DNA from: Pukyongia salina
Lineage (GTDB): Bacteria > Bacteroidota > Bacteroidia > Flavobacteriales > Flavobacteriaceae
Assembly (NCBI RefSeq): GCF_002966125.1
Contig: NZ_CP027062.1
Location: 1,674,001 to 1,738,000 of the forward strand
DNA: 64,000 nucleotides
Reading direction: 5' to 3'
Shown in pieces: positions 52,614 to 62,434 of this stretch. Each line of letters starts with the position of its first letter. Position 1 is the stretch's first letter. The notes below the pieces were generated by a model. That model was given only the letters and a program-made list of their open reading frames with translations, was not told the DNA's origin and did no database searches. The translations under genes and the position numbers were made by a program.

Positions 52614-54830
52614 TTGAATCGAATTTTTTCTATTCCCATCCTAACGCTGTTCCTGGTCGTTAGTTTTTCCACTCAAGCTCAACAAAAACAGATCACATTA
52701 GAAGAAATATGGGGCGGTACCTTTCGCTCCGAACGCATGGATGTATTGCGTTCTCTGGCTAATGGAAAAGAATATGCCGTGCTGGATTACAACAGATCTC
52801 AAAGTGCTTCCACGGTCGATGTGTATGATTATGCCAGCGGCAAGAAAGTGCGAACCCTTGTTAACTCCAACGATCTTGATGGGATTAACTATATCATTTC
52901 TTACGAATTCAGTAATGATGAATCCAAGTTACTTCTCGCTACTCAATTAAAACAGATCTATAGAAGATCCTCCCTGGGGACTTACTATGTGTACGATCTC
53001 ACTACAAAAGAACTTACTCTGGTTTCCGAAAAGCAAATTCAGGAGCCAACCTTTAGCCCGGACGGAAGTAAGATAGCCTATGGTAATAACAATAATCTTT
53101 ATGTAAAGGATCTGATTAGCGGGGTAGAAAAGCAGATCACTACAGACGGAAAGAAGAACAGTATCATTAACGGGATCACAGACTGGGTTTACGAAGAGGA
53201 ATTCGCATTTGTACGTGCTTTCGATTGGAGTAAGGACGGTAAACGGCTTGCTTACATTCGTTTCGATGAGACCAATGTTCCGCGTTTTTCAATGGATGTA
53301 TATGGGGAAGGGCTGTATCCTACACAGCAGGTTTTCAAGTACCCAAAAGCGGGCGATCCAAATGCAGAAGTTTCGCTTCATCTCTACCAATTGGACTCCG
53401 GACAAACGTCGCAAGTAGATCTATCGGGTTATAATAGTTACTACATTCCACGCATTAACTGGACCAACGATCCGGATATCTTAAGTGTTCGATTAACGAA
53501 CCGCCACCAAAACGTGGTGGATCTCGTATTTGTAAACGCTGCTACAAATACTTCAAAATTAATTCTACAGGAGACAGACGACGCCTATGTGGATATCACA
53601 GACGACCTTACCTTCCTAAACGACAACAGCTTTATCTGGACCAGTGAGAAAAGTGGCTGGAATCATATTTATCACTACGATCGCGATGGGAAACTTATTA
53701 ACCAGGTAACCGATGGAGAATGGGAGGTAACCAATTATTATGGCTTCGACCCCAATACCGGTAGGATCTATTATCAGAGTTCGGAGGATGGAAGTATTAA
53801 TCGCGGGGTGTATTCCATCACCCAAACAGGAAAGAATAAAATAAAACTTTCGGATAAAACAGGAAATAACAGCGCTTCTTTTAGTGCAGATTATTCTTAT
53901 TTCATCAACACCTTTTCAGACACAGAAACGCCGCACGTCTTCACCCTTCACCAGGCGAAGAACGGAAAGAAGATACGTGAGATCAAAAATAATAATGCGT
54001 TAAAACAAAAAGTTGAGCAGTATGTTACTTCCCCCAAGGAATTCTCAACTATTCGAATCAACGGTGAAGATCTCAATATGTACATGATCAAGCCTAAGGA
54101 TTTCGATCCGAACAAGAAATACCCCATGTTTATGTACCAGTATTCCGGACCCGGATCCCAGAATGTAGTAAATCGCTGGGGTGGTGCCAACGATTATTGG
54201 CACCAGATGCTGGCGCAACAAGGTTATATCATTGTTTGCGTAGATGGTCGAGGGACGGGCCTCAAAGGACGAGATTTCAAAAAGATGACACAAAAAGAGC
54301 TGGGTAAATACGAGGTTGAAGATCAGGTAGCGGCAGCTCGGAAACTAGGCGAATTACCGTATATAGATGCAGACCGGATCGGGATCTGGGGATGGAGTTA
54401 TGGCGGATTCATGTCTGCCAATTGTTTATTCCAGGCACCGGAGACATTTTCGATGGCGATTGCAGTTGCACCAGTGACCAGCTGGAGGTTCTATGATACT
54501 ATTTATACAGAGCGCTATATGCAGACCCCACAGGAGAATCCTTCCGGTTACGATAACAATTCACCCATTACTCATGTGGACAACCTTCAGGGAGATTTTC
54601 TGCTTGTACACGGAAGTGCAGATGATAATGTGCATGTTCAAAACACCATGCGACTGGTAGAAGCACTTGTTCAGGCCGATAAGAATTTCGAATGGATGAT
54701 TTATCCGGATAAGAATCATGGGATCTATGGTGGAAACACTCGCCTGCATCTCTACAAGAACATGACGCGGTTTATCAATGAATCTCTGGGTAAGCCAAAA
54801 TCTGAAAATCTAATTCAGATAAAAAACTAA
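52614..54830 (+). CDS. Dipeptidyl peptidase IV (S9B)
   Basis: A 738-residue exported prolyl dipeptidase. It starts at a TTG: the following codons give a complete signal peptide (MNRIFSIPILTLFLVVSFS, cut after TQAQ), and the first in-frame ATG would delete it. An eight-bladed beta-propeller contains the VYEEEFAFV segment with the Glu pair that binds the substrate N-terminus, the mark of DPP-IV. The alpha/beta-hydrolase domain carries S595 (GWSYGG), D670 (HGSADDNVH) and H702 (KNHGIYGG). It yields dipeptides with penultimate Pro/Ala, presumably for the two POT permeases that follow. Confidence 0.95.
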   Translation: MNRIFSIPILTLFLVVSFSTQAQQKQITLEEIWGGTFRSERMDVLRSLANGKEYAVLDYNRSQSASTVDVYDYASGKKVRTLVNSNDLDGINYIISYEFSNDESKLLLATQLKQIYRRSSLGTYYVYDLTTKELTLVSEKQIQEPTFSPDGSKIAYGNNNNLYVKDLISGVEKQITTDGKKNSIINGITDWVYEEEFAFVRAFDWSKDGKRLAYIRFDETNVPRFSMDVYGEGLYPTQQVFKYPKAGDPNAEVSLHLYQLDSGQTSQVDLSGYNSYYIPRINWTNDPDILSVRLTNRHQNVVDLVFVNAATNTSKLILQETDDAYVDITDDLTFLNDNSFIWTSEKSGWNHIYHYDRDGKLINQVTDGEWEVTNYYGFDPNTGRIYYQSSEDGSINRGVYSITQTGKNKIKLSDKTGNNSASFSADYSYFINTFSDTETPHVFTLHQAKNGKKIREIKNNNALKQKVEQYVTSPKEFSTIRINGEDLNMYMIKPKDFDPNKKYPMFMYQYSGPGSQNVVNRWGGANDYWHQMLAQQGYIIVCVDGRGTGLKGRDFKKMTQKELGKYEVEDQVAAARKLGELPYIDADRIGIWGWSYGGFMSANCLFQAPETFSMAIAVAPVTSWRFYDTIYTERYMQTPQENPSGYDNNSPITHVDNLQGDFLLVHGSADDNVHVQNTMRLVEALVQADKNFEWMIYPDKNHGIYGGNTRLHLYKNMTRFINESLGKPKSENLIQIKN

Positions 54831-54867
54831 CATAAAAGCAACTAATTTATAACTAACTCTTTCAAAT

Positions 54868-56259
54868 ATGTCAAATAGTATGCAGCATAAACAAAAAGAA
54901 CTATTCGGACACCCGGTAGGTCTGTATGTATTATTCTTTACCGAAATGTGGGAGCGATTCTCATATTACGGGATGCGAGCAATTTTGGTACTTTACCTGG
55001 TTGCGGAAACTGTAGGTGATAATGCGGGTCTGGGATGGTCTAATGCAGAAGCCTTAGCCTTGTACGGATGGTATACCATGCTGGTTTATGTAGCATCTAT
55101 ACCCGGAGGATGGATAGCCGATAAATTTCTGGGACAGAAAAAATCTGTGTTATATGGAGGAATACTACTGGTTGCAGGACATAGTATCCTTGCAGTGGAA
55201 GAGATGTGGGCCTTTTATTCTGGTCTTGGTTTGATCATCGCAGGAGTAGGTATGCTGAAGCCCAATATCTCCACTATGGTGGGAGGATTATATAAGCAGG
55301 GTGATATAAGAAGAGATAAAGGTTTTACCATATTTTATATAGGAATAAATATTGGTGCATTTTTATCGAGTTTAATAGTGGGATATGTAGGGGAAGTTTA
55401 TGGCTGGCATTATGGATTTGGTTTAGCGGGAATTGGAATGGCACTTGGATTAATTCAATATCTGGCAGGTCAGAAACATTTGCGCTATGTAGGGAATTAC
55501 CTGGGGCAATCCAAAGATGAAGAAGAAAAGGCGGCTATGAAACGTCCATTGACCAAGGTAGAAAAAGACAGGATCATTGTACTGTTTATTTCCTTCCTTC
55601 TTGTAATTGTATTCTGGGGAGCCTTTGAACAGGCCGGAGGACTCATGAATATATATGCAAAAGAAAACACCAACAGAATGTTACTTGGATGGGAAATCCC
55701 TGCTTCCTGGTTCCAATCACTAAACGCCATGTTCATTATTTTCCTGGGTACGACTGTTGCGGCTTACTGGGCCCGAAGAAAATTAAAAGGTAAGATCTCT
55801 ACTTCCTTATTTAAAATGATCTTAGGACTGATCATTATGGGAACCGGTTTCTTCTTTATGTCTGCGGCATCGGCACAATTCGAAAGTACAGGTGCTTCGG
55901 CTATGTATTGGCTGGTATTAGCCTATTTATTTCACACGATCGGCGAATTATGTATCTCGCCTGTGGCATTATCTTATATCACAAAACTGGCTCCACTTAA
56001 GTACGCTTCCATTATGATGGGTGTGTATTTTGCTATGACAGGTTTTGGTAACAAATTAGCCGGTTTACTTGGAGAGTCCGCTTCAAACTTTGGGGAGTTT
56101 ACTGTATTTACTGGGATAGCAGTTTTCTGTGTGATCTTTGGGGTCTTGGTGCTGATCTTCAGAAAGAAGTTGGAACATCTTACTCATGGTGCAGAAGACA
56201 ATGAACGAGAAATGAATACAGATGAAACCGAAGGTTTCGAACTAGCAGATCACGATTAA
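54868..56259 (+). CDS. POT-family di/tripeptide:proton symporter, copy 1
   Basis: A 463-residue PTR2/POT transporter with about 12 helices. The family proton-coupling motif is intact (FFTEMWERFSYYGMRAIL, ExxERFxYY). The second signature appears as NIGAFLSSLIVGYVGEVYGW and the third as the FxxFWGAFEQAG segment. It imports di- and tripeptides. It lies 37 bp after DPP-IV and 17 bp before a second POT gene, an obvious peptide-scavenging operon. The C-terminal tail is acidic and hydrophilic. Confidence 0.93.
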   Translation: MSNSMQHKQKELFGHPVGLYVLFFTEMWERFSYYGMRAILVLYLVAETVGDNAGLGWSNAEALALYGWYTMLVYVASIPGGWIADKFLGQKKSVLYGGILLVAGHSILAVEEMWAFYSGLGLIIAGVGMLKPNISTMVGGLYKQGDIRRDKGFTIFYIGINIGAFLSSLIVGYVGEVYGWHYGFGLAGIGMALGLIQYLAGQKHLRYVGNYLGQSKDEEEKAAMKRPLTKVEKDRIIVLFISFLLVIVFWGAFEQAGGLMNIYAKENTNRMLLGWEIPASWFQSLNAMFIIFLGTTVAAYWARRKLKGKISTSLFKMILGLIIMGTGFFFMSAASAQFESTGASAMYWLVLAYLFHTIGELCISPVALSYITKLAPLKYASIMMGVYFAMTGFGNKLAGLLGESASNFGEFTVFTGIAVFCVIFGVLVLIFRKKLEHLTHGAEDNEREMNTDETEGFELADHD

Positions 56260-56276
56260 AAAGAAATAAAGACACT

Positions 56277-58043
56277 ATGAACTCAAATACAGAGAATTTC
56301 TTTAAAGACAAAGTACTGGGACATCCCGCCGGCTTGTTCGTACTCTTTTTTACCGAAATGTGGGAGCGGTTTTCCTACTATGGGATGCGCGCCATCCTGG
56401 TTATCTTCTTAACCGGAGCCATCATTGGAGATAACCCAGGCTGGGCTTGGTCTACCGAAGCTGCACTTTCTTTATTAGGGACTTACGCCATGTTCGTATA
56501 TCTCACCCCAATTCTGGGAGGGTGGTTGGCCGATAATAAGATAGGTTACCGAATGGCTGTTGTTATCGGTGCGTTATTAATGACTATTGGACACGCTTCT
56601 ATGGCGGTTGAAACACCTACTTTTCTCTATATAGGTATTACATTCCTTATCCTTGGTAATGGAATGTTTAAGCCAAATATGACGGCTATTATTTCGAAGA
56701 TGTATGAAGGCCATGACGAAAAGAAAGACGGTGCCTATAATATCTTTTATATGGGTGTTAATGCGGGTGCGTTCATCGGGATCATGCTTTGCGGATGGGT
56801 TGGAGAAAAAGTGGGTTGGAGCTACGGTTTTGGATTGGCTGGTATTTTCATGTTGTTAGGAATGCTTCAGTTTGTTTTTGCACAACGACTTTTTGGATCT
56901 GTGGGAGATGTTCCGAAGAAAAAAACGGGAGAGGTGGTGAAGGAAATAGTTATGGATGGGGATGAAGAGGTTACTGTAAAGCGCAATCCATTTACACTAC
57001 TTGATTTTACCTTGATAGGAATATTCGTCGTTTCAGCTTTGGTTTTTATATTCAATGATCCAATGAGTAAGATTGGGGAGATCAAAACATTGAATTTTGA
57101 TATTCTGGGATTACCCGATTCGTTATTCTTTGCCTTACTGGCTGCGGTTTCGTTCGTGTTACTATTAGTAATACGATTGAGTAGGTATGTAAGGTTAGAA
57201 CGAGATAGGATGATAGCATTTACTATCTTCTGTATCTTTACAATATTCTTTTGGGCCGCCTTTGAACAAGCGGCAGGTTCACTCCCTATTTACACACGCG
57301 ATTTTACCAACCGAATATTGGAAGGTAATGCAGCTATGGGCTTTAAGATCGTAGATTTGATCGTTACAGTAGTTCCACTTTTAATCATCACCTATGTGCT
57401 GCTAAGCCTGTTTAGAAAAACGTTTAATCGCATTGGTTTATCGAACGTGATCCTGGGGATAAGTTTTATTATCGTTTGGGCGATTGTAATTTTTAAATTA
57501 TATACCGAATTCCAATCTACAGAAACCGAAGTACCGGTAACCTGGTTCGCTATACTTAATTCTCTGTTCATTATCATGTTCGCACCTTTATTTACGAAAT
57601 GGTGGGATAGTAAGTATAATCCGCCGGCATCGGTAAAATACTTCCTGGGACTCGCCCTATTAGGCCTTGGTTTTGCCTTTTTGGCTTTTGGTGCAAGACA
57701 CGTACCTGCTGGCGCAGATAGTGCCAGTTTAAGCATGGCATGGCTCGTATTTGCGTATTTGTTCCATACCCTTGGAGAACTCTGTCTATCACCCATGGGA
57801 CTATCTTATCTCAGTAAGTTGATCCCGGCCAGGATGATCGCGTTTATGTTTGGGGTATACTACCTGGCAATCGCCATTGGAAACAAACTTGCTCATTACG
57901 TAGGTGGGGACATTGAGAAGATCGCACAGGAGTACAGTCTGTCAACGTTCTTCCTCATATTCACCTTTATTCCTATTGGGCTCGGGCTTGTATCGCTAAT
58001 GCTGCATCCTTTACTAAAGAGGCTCATGCACGGCGTACATTAA
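56277..58043 (+). CDS. POT-family di/tripeptide:proton symporter, copy 2
   Basis: A 588-residue POT transporter, longer than its neighbour through an insertion with two extra helices between helices 6 and 7 and a charged loop (about residues 210-290). The ExxERFxYY motif (TEMWERFSYYGMRA) is intact, as are NAGAFIGIMLCGWVGE and FFWAAFEQAAGS. The two copies are clearly paralogous at the N-terminus but differ strongly elsewhere, suggesting different peptide preference. Closed by a strong terminator. Confidence 0.93.
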   Translation: MNSNTENFFKDKVLGHPAGLFVLFFTEMWERFSYYGMRAILVIFLTGAIIGDNPGWAWSTEAALSLLGTYAMFVYLTPILGGWLADNKIGYRMAVVIGALLMTIGHASMAVETPTFLYIGITFLILGNGMFKPNMTAIISKMYEGHDEKKDGAYNIFYMGVNAGAFIGIMLCGWVGEKVGWSYGFGLAGIFMLLGMLQFVFAQRLFGSVGDVPKKKTGEVVKEIVMDGDEEVTVKRNPFTLLDFTLIGIFVVSALVFIFNDPMSKIGEIKTLNFDILGLPDSLFFALLAAVSFVLLLVIRLSRYVRLERDRMIAFTIFCIFTIFFWAAFEQAAGSLPIYTRDFTNRILEGNAAMGFKIVDLIVTVVPLLIITYVLLSLFRKTFNRIGLSNVILGISFIIVWAIVIFKLYTEFQSTETEVPVTWFAILNSLFIIMFAPLFTKWWDSKYNPPASVKYFLGLALLGLGFAFLAFGARHVPAGADSASLSMAWLVFAYLFHTLGELCLSPMGLSYLSKLIPARMIAFMFGVYYLAIAIGNKLAHYVGGDIEKIAQEYSLSTFFLIFTFIPIGLGLVSLMLHPLLKRLMHGVH

Positions 58044-58061
58044 TAAACAATACTTTTCACA

Positions 58062-58092
58062 AAAAAACGTTCCATTATTTGGAACGTTTTTT
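58062..58092 (+). terminator. Terminator of the peptide-use operon
   Basis: Perfect 12-bp arms AAAAAACGTTCC (58062-58073) and GGAACGTTTTTT (58081-58092) with a 7-nt loop, 19 bp after the second POT gene. Confidence 0.93.
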
Positions 58093-58124
58093 GTTGCTGT
58101 TAGCTTAGAATTAATTTATTTAGA

Positions 58125-58658
58125 ATGAAACACTTTATACTATTAGTAGCCTTATTGATCGTTGGTACGGTGTCGGCCCAGGAGATCAATTGGATGACCA
58201 TGAACGAAGCCCTGGAGGCGCAGAGCAAGAATCCTAAGAAAATCCTAATGGATGTTTATACCACCTGGTGTGGCCCCTGCAAACTAATGGACAAAAAAAC
58301 CTTTGGCAATAAGAAGGTTATAGACTTTGTGAATAAACACTACTACGCCGTAAAATTTAACGCCGAAGGTACCGAAGAGATCACCTATCAGGATTTTACT
58401 TATACCAATCCTAACTATCAGCCGGAACGCAAAGGGCGAAATGCAACACATTTTTTTGCCGATGCCTTAAGGTTACAAGGGTATCCCAGCATTGTATTCT
58501 TTAAAGCTAACGGAGACCTCATTCAGGCCATTCCCGGGTATAAGACCCCGCAACAGTTCGAGATCTATTTAAAGATGATCGCCAATGATGATTATGCGGA
58601 GATCACTACCATGGAAGCCTGGGAAAACTATCAGAAGAATTTTAAAGGCACGTTCTAG
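58125..58658 (+). CDS. Exported thioredoxin-fold protein
   Basis: A 177-residue periplasmic protein. The signal peptide ends GTVSAQ. A thioredoxin-like domain carries the redox motif WCGPCK (about residues 48-53) in VYTTWCGPCKLMDKKTF, with an internal insertion around residues 90-105 and the cis-Pro equivalent GYPSIVFF. Such DUF255/thioredoxin_7-like proteins reduce or isomerise disulfides in the envelope. It is convergent with the ComEC gene, 25 bp away. The partner is unknown. Confidence 0.85.
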   Translation: MKHFILLVALLIVGTVSAQEINWMTMNEALEAQSKNPKKILMDVYTTWCGPCKLMDKKTFGNKKVIDFVNKHYYAVKFNAEGTEEITYQDFTYTNPNYQPERKGRNATHFFADALRLQGYPSIVFFKANGDLIQAIPGYKTPQQFEIYLKMIANDDYAEITTMEAWENYQKNFKGTF

Positions 58659-58683
58659 GAGTAGCTTTAAGTTAAGTGTTTCA

Positions 58684-60705
58684 CTACTCCAGGATGAAAG
58701 CTCCCCGTTCGCCGGTAAAGTGAAAGGTGAGCTTTCTTTTTTTACAGGTTTCCCGCCATCTGTTTACATTCGTCTTATAATTTGATCCGTCTGCAACCAG
58801 CAGAGAAGGCTGCAGGCTATCGATGATCCGCTCAAGATGAATCCTCGGATTTCCCCTTAGTAATACAATATCAACTTTTCGAGTAAAGGGATACACCGAG
58901 CTGCTATCTACAATAAGCATTATTTTATCTGCATAGGAAATTATATCGGGTATTTTTTCTTCGGAATAGACCTTGCAATCCATCCCAATTCGGTATGCCT
59001 GAATAGGAAAGGAACTTCCATGTCGCGATGAGGTATCCGCTTTCAAAAGTTTCAGTTCTTTTCCCTGCCTTATCCCGATGAGGCTATGCCCGGTTTTATG
59101 AAAAATGGTTAATTGAGATCTGGTTGTCTCCAGCGAATTCAGAAATAAAAGAACCTGAAAAAATAATATACAAATCAAAGCCACTTTTACTCTTCTAAAA
59201 TTGAATGGCTTGCTACACTGAAGAATCCCAATGATAAGTACATATACCCCCACTAACATTATAAACGGAAAGTGAATATCTGTAATTAAAAATGACTCCT
59301 GTGAAGCGATCCAGTTCACAAATTGATTCAGTAATTGGATAAGGTTATTGTACAATCCAGCCATCCATTCTGGCAGTATTTCCAGGCTTAACAGGATGAT
59401 AATTAATATTCCGAAGCAAACCACCACACTTAGAAAAGGAAGAATAACCAGGTTGGAAAGCAGGAACAGGCCGGGAAACTGATTAAAATAATAGATGCTC
59501 AAAGGAGCCACCCCCAGCTGGGCAGCGATGCTGACAGTGAATATTCCCCAGATCAACCTGTCCGGATAAAATCGTGGGGAGTACAGGTTATAGAGTAGCG
59601 GTTGAAGCCATAAAATAAAGAATACAGCTGCATAACTCAACTGAAATCCTACGTGGAATATCCATTTGGGATTCCAGATCAATAAGAAGAAAAGTGAAAG
59701 GAACAGAGTGTTGATCGAATTGGTGGGCCGATTTAGCAATTGTGCCAGTGCGAAAAATGAGAACATGGTTACCGCACGGGTCACAGAAGGAGATAATCCG
59801 GTAAGTAAAGCATAACTCCATAGAAATAGTACCAAGATCACTAATTGCATCTGCTTTCCATGGGATAACCATCGTAAAGGTTTAAGAACATACAGCAGTA
59901 AAAAATAAATGATGCCAACATGAAGACCCGAAACTGCCAGGATATGAATGGCCCCTGCAGCTGCGTAAGACTGGTACAGCTCGGGCTGTATATTATTGCG
60001 CTCGCCTAGGATCAGGGCCTGGATGATACTCTGTTCTTCCTCACCAAAGCCTGGAACATCCAACTTATGGATAAGATGATCTCTAATTTTAGAACTATAT
60101 CGCTTAATGGAAAACCGATCGGTAGCCACTCTTTGAATGAAGTTCGGATCGGGTCGCATTTGGTGGTATACATCCTGAATTTCGAGAAACTTAGCGTAAT
60201 TGAACTGGTAGGGGTTTAAAGGAGGTGGCACAGCCGAGGCTTGTCCATCAACCCAGAGTCGATCCCCAACCGAAAATAATTGAAGGGTATCATCCTTCCG
60301 TACATAGAGAAGAATATTGCCTACCAGGGATCGTTGGCCGTTGGAGACTACTTTTGCTATATATTTTTCTGAAAATGTACTAGGTTTTAAGATCTCCTTT
60401 ACCTCTACTTCGAGTAGTGCAGATTTTTCTTCGGAAATAAAATGTCTGAAATGATCTTTTTGGAAACGCGGGAGTCTAAGCTGATAGTTCGCCAATCCCA
60501 ATCCGAAAAAGCAGAGGTAGGCCGCAATTCCGAAGTAAACTTTCTGAAACAATTGCCTTCGTGCGATCCTCCACACAACGATAAGTACCAATAAAGCTGC
60601 CGGCAGGAAATAGAACCAAAATTGTGATTGAATAAAACGTGCTGTCGTAATCCCCAAGATAAGGAAGAACGAAAACCGAACGATGGGAAAATTTATAAAA
60701 TGCAT
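58684..60705 (-). CDS. comEC: ComEC/Rec2-family DNA-uptake channel
   Basis: A 673-residue polytopic protein. An N-terminal region of two or three helices is followed by a soluble OB-like DUF4131 domain (about residues 40-200). The Competence domain begins GERNNIQPELYQSYAAAGAIHILAVSGLHVG-like sequence near residue 233 and spans about eight helices. ComEC moves single-stranded DNA across the inner membrane. The C-terminal 150 residues resemble the end of the metallo-beta-lactamase domain of ComEC but contain no HxHxDH metal site, so a nuclease function is not supported. Lies 52 bp after the NlpC/P60 gene on the same strand. Confidence 0.9.
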   Translation of the reverse strand: MHFINFPIVRFSFFLILGITTARFIQSQFWFYFLPAALLVLIVVWRIARRQLFQKVYFGIAAYLCFFGLGLANYQLRLPRFQKDHFRHFISEEKSALLEVEVKEILKPSTFSEKYIAKVVSNGQRSLVGNILLYVRKDDTLQLFSVGDRLWVDGQASAVPPPLNPYQFNYAKFLEIQDVYHQMRPDPNFIQRVATDRFSIKRYSSKIRDHLIHKLDVPGFGEEEQSIIQALILGERNNIQPELYQSYAAAGAIHILAVSGLHVGIIYFLLLYVLKPLRWLSHGKQMQLVILVLFLWSYALLTGLSPSVTRAVTMFSFFALAQLLNRPTNSINTLFLSLFFLLIWNPKWIFHVGFQLSYAAVFFILWLQPLLYNLYSPRFYPDRLIWGIFTVSIAAQLGVAPLSIYYFNQFPGLFLLSNLVILPFLSVVVCFGILIIILLSLEILPEWMAGLYNNLIQLLNQFVNWIASQESFLITDIHFPFIMLVGVYVLIIGILQCSKPFNFRRVKVALICILFFQVLLFLNSLETTRSQLTIFHKTGHSLIGIRQGKELKLLKADTSSRHGSSFPIQAYRIGMDCKVYSEEKIPDIISYADKIMLIVDSSSVYPFTRKVDIVLLRGNPRIHLERIIDSLQPSLLVADGSNYKTNVNRWRETCKKRKLTFHFTGERGAFILE

Positions 60706-60757
60706 GCCGATCGACTGTAAAAATCAACCGGGGAGAAAGAGTGAGGTGAACGCTAAG

Positions 60758-61255
60758 TTAAATCACCCGCCGCACTTCTACAAATGCCTCGTTCCAATAA
60801 CCTTCGTCCAGGGAAGAAATAATAACACCTCTCGAGGTGGTAGAATGAATAAATTTTACGCTTCCTCGCTTCGATTCTACCACGAGACCTACATGATTAA
60901 TTACCTTACGGTTCTTATTGGTTCTAAAGAAAACCAGGTCGCCTTCTTCCACCTGATTTAAATTGATACGCATTCCCTTTTTTGCCATTTCACGGGAAAT
61001 TCGAGGTAAGGCTATGTTTTCCTGTTTGAAGGAAACATAAACCAGCCCGGAGCAATCCATTCCCTTTCGTGTTGTACCTCCAAACTTATATCGGGTACCC
61101 ACGAAGCCTTTCGCATGATTAACGATCTTATTTACTTTCTTATTAGAAATAGGGTGTGTGGTTTCGCCTATAACAACGGTATCGGTTGGTTGTCGTGAAG
61201 CACCACAGGATGCCAGGGCTGCCGCTAGCAGACAGAGTAGTAGAACTCTTTTCAT
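60758..61255 (-). CDS. NlpC/P60 (C40) cell-wall peptidase, lipoprotein
   Basis: A 165-residue lipoprotein (lipobox LASC near residue 17). The NlpC/P60 papain-like domain is intact: the nucleophile Cys is in GMDCSGLVYVSF, the base His in NHVGLVVES, and the third polar residue is the His of IHSTTSRGV. It cleaves D-Glu-to-diamino-acid bonds of murein peptides. Short, single-domain members like this resemble Spr/MepS. The gene is 57 bp after lpxB and before comEC on the same strand. Confidence 0.92.
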   Translation of the reverse strand: MKRVLLLCLLAAALASCGASRQPTDTVVIGETTHPISNKKVNKIVNHAKGFVGTRYKFGGTTRKGMDCSGLVYVSFKQENIALPRISREMAKKGMRINLNQVEEGDLVFFRTNKNRKVINHVGLVVESKRGSVKFIHSTTSRGVIISSLDEGYWNEAFVEVRRVI

Positions 61256-61312
61256 GTGAGATTTGGTTTGAATAAAAGTAGAAAAAAAATGCTAAATGCA
61301 AAATATTTCCTT

Positions 61313-62434
61313 TTATCCGGCCTTTTCCAGGGACGATACGATCAATTGGGCCGTTTTATCACTGGCTCCCCGACCGCCTAATTCTTTTTCAAGATCGTAG
61401 TAATCCAGGAACAGGGTAGCGCGTTTATAGGGGTCGAGAATGATGTTGAGCTCGTCATTTAGGTATTCTGAAATAAACTCTCCCTGGATCAGTTCCTTTA
61501 CAACAGGTTTGTCCAGGATGAGGTTTACCAACGAAATATATTTTAATTTAATCACTCGCCTTGCGATCTGGTAGGAGATCCAGCTACCTTTATAACATAC
61601 CACCTGTGGTACTTTGAACAAGGCAGTTTCCAGGGTAGCAGTTCCTGAAGTAACCAGGGCAGCATAGGAAATACTTAACAGATCGTAGGTTTTATTCAAC
61701 AGAAGGTGAACCTGATCGTTATCTATAAATTGCTCATAAAAACTGCCTTCCACACTGGGCGCTCCGGCGATAACAAATTGATAGTCCTTAAAATTTGAGG
61801 TAACAGAAAGCATTACTCGTAGCATCTTGGCAATTTCCTGCTTTCTGCTTCCCGGTAGCAAAGCGATGATGGGTCTGTCGTCAAGTCCGTATTCTTCCCT
61901 GAATTCGCCCGGATCAACCTGGTGACGCTTGTAAATTGCATCGATAAGCGGATGCCCCACAAAATGTACCGGCATCCCGTGTTTCTTCTGGTAGAAGTCC
62001 TTTTCGAAAGGGAGGATCACATACATTTGGTCCACATCGCGTTTTATTTGTTTGATCCTGCCTTCTTTCCAGGCCCAGATCTGTGGAGATATGTAGTAGT
62101 GTACTGCAATTTTTCTATGTTTAGCCCATTTGGCGATACGAAGATTAAAGCCGGGATAATCAATTAAGATAAGAGCGTCCGGTTTATAGCTTTCAATATC
62201 CTTCTTGCAAAAAGCGATATTCCGAAAAATGGTTCGAAGATTAAAAAGTACTTCCACAAAACCCATAAAAGCCAGGTCCCGGTAATGCTTTACCAGGGTA
62301 GCTCCAGCTTCCTCCATTAGATCACCACCCCACACGCGGAATTGGGCGCTTTCGTCTCGTGAACGAATGGCCTTGATCAGGTTTGCCCCGTGCAGGTCTC
62401 CCGATGCTTCTCCGGCTATGATGTAATACTTCAT
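61313..62434 (-). CDS. lpxB: Lipid-A-disaccharide synthase
   Basis: A 373-residue GT19 enzyme that joins 2,3-diacylglucosamine-1-phosphate and UDP-2,3-diacylglucosamine in lipid A synthesis. The N-terminus IIAGEASGDLHGANL, the central LIDYPGFNLRIAKWAK and ISPQIWAWKEGRIKQIK, and LPGSRKQEI are all characteristic. Inner-membrane associated, cytoplasmic. It directly abuts the hypothetical membrane protein gene (0-bp gap) in the surE-lpxB operon. Confidence 0.97.
   Translation of the reverse strand: MKYYIIAGEASGDLHGANLIKAIRSRDESAQFRVWGGDLMEEAGATLVKHYRDLAFMGFVEVLFNLRTIFRNIAFCKKDIESYKPDALILIDYPGFNLRIAKWAKHRKIAVHYYISPQIWAWKEGRIKQIKRDVDQMYVILPFEKDFYQKKHGMPVHFVGHPLIDAIYKRHQVDPGEFREEYGLDDRPIIALLPGSRKQEIAKMLRVMLSVTSNFKDYQFVIAGAPSVEGSFYEQFIDNDQVHLLLNKTYDLLSISYAALVTSGTATLETALFKVPQVVCYKGSWISYQIARRVIKLKYISLVNLILDKPVVKELIQGEFISEYLNDELNIILDPYKRATLFLDYYDLEKELGGRGASDKTAQLIVSSLEKAG

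Noticed and set aside
52469-52672. 68-codon N-terminal extension of HMG-CoA reductase
   Set aside because: It contains a perfect -7 promoter box, exceeds the family length and has no similarity to the family N-terminus.
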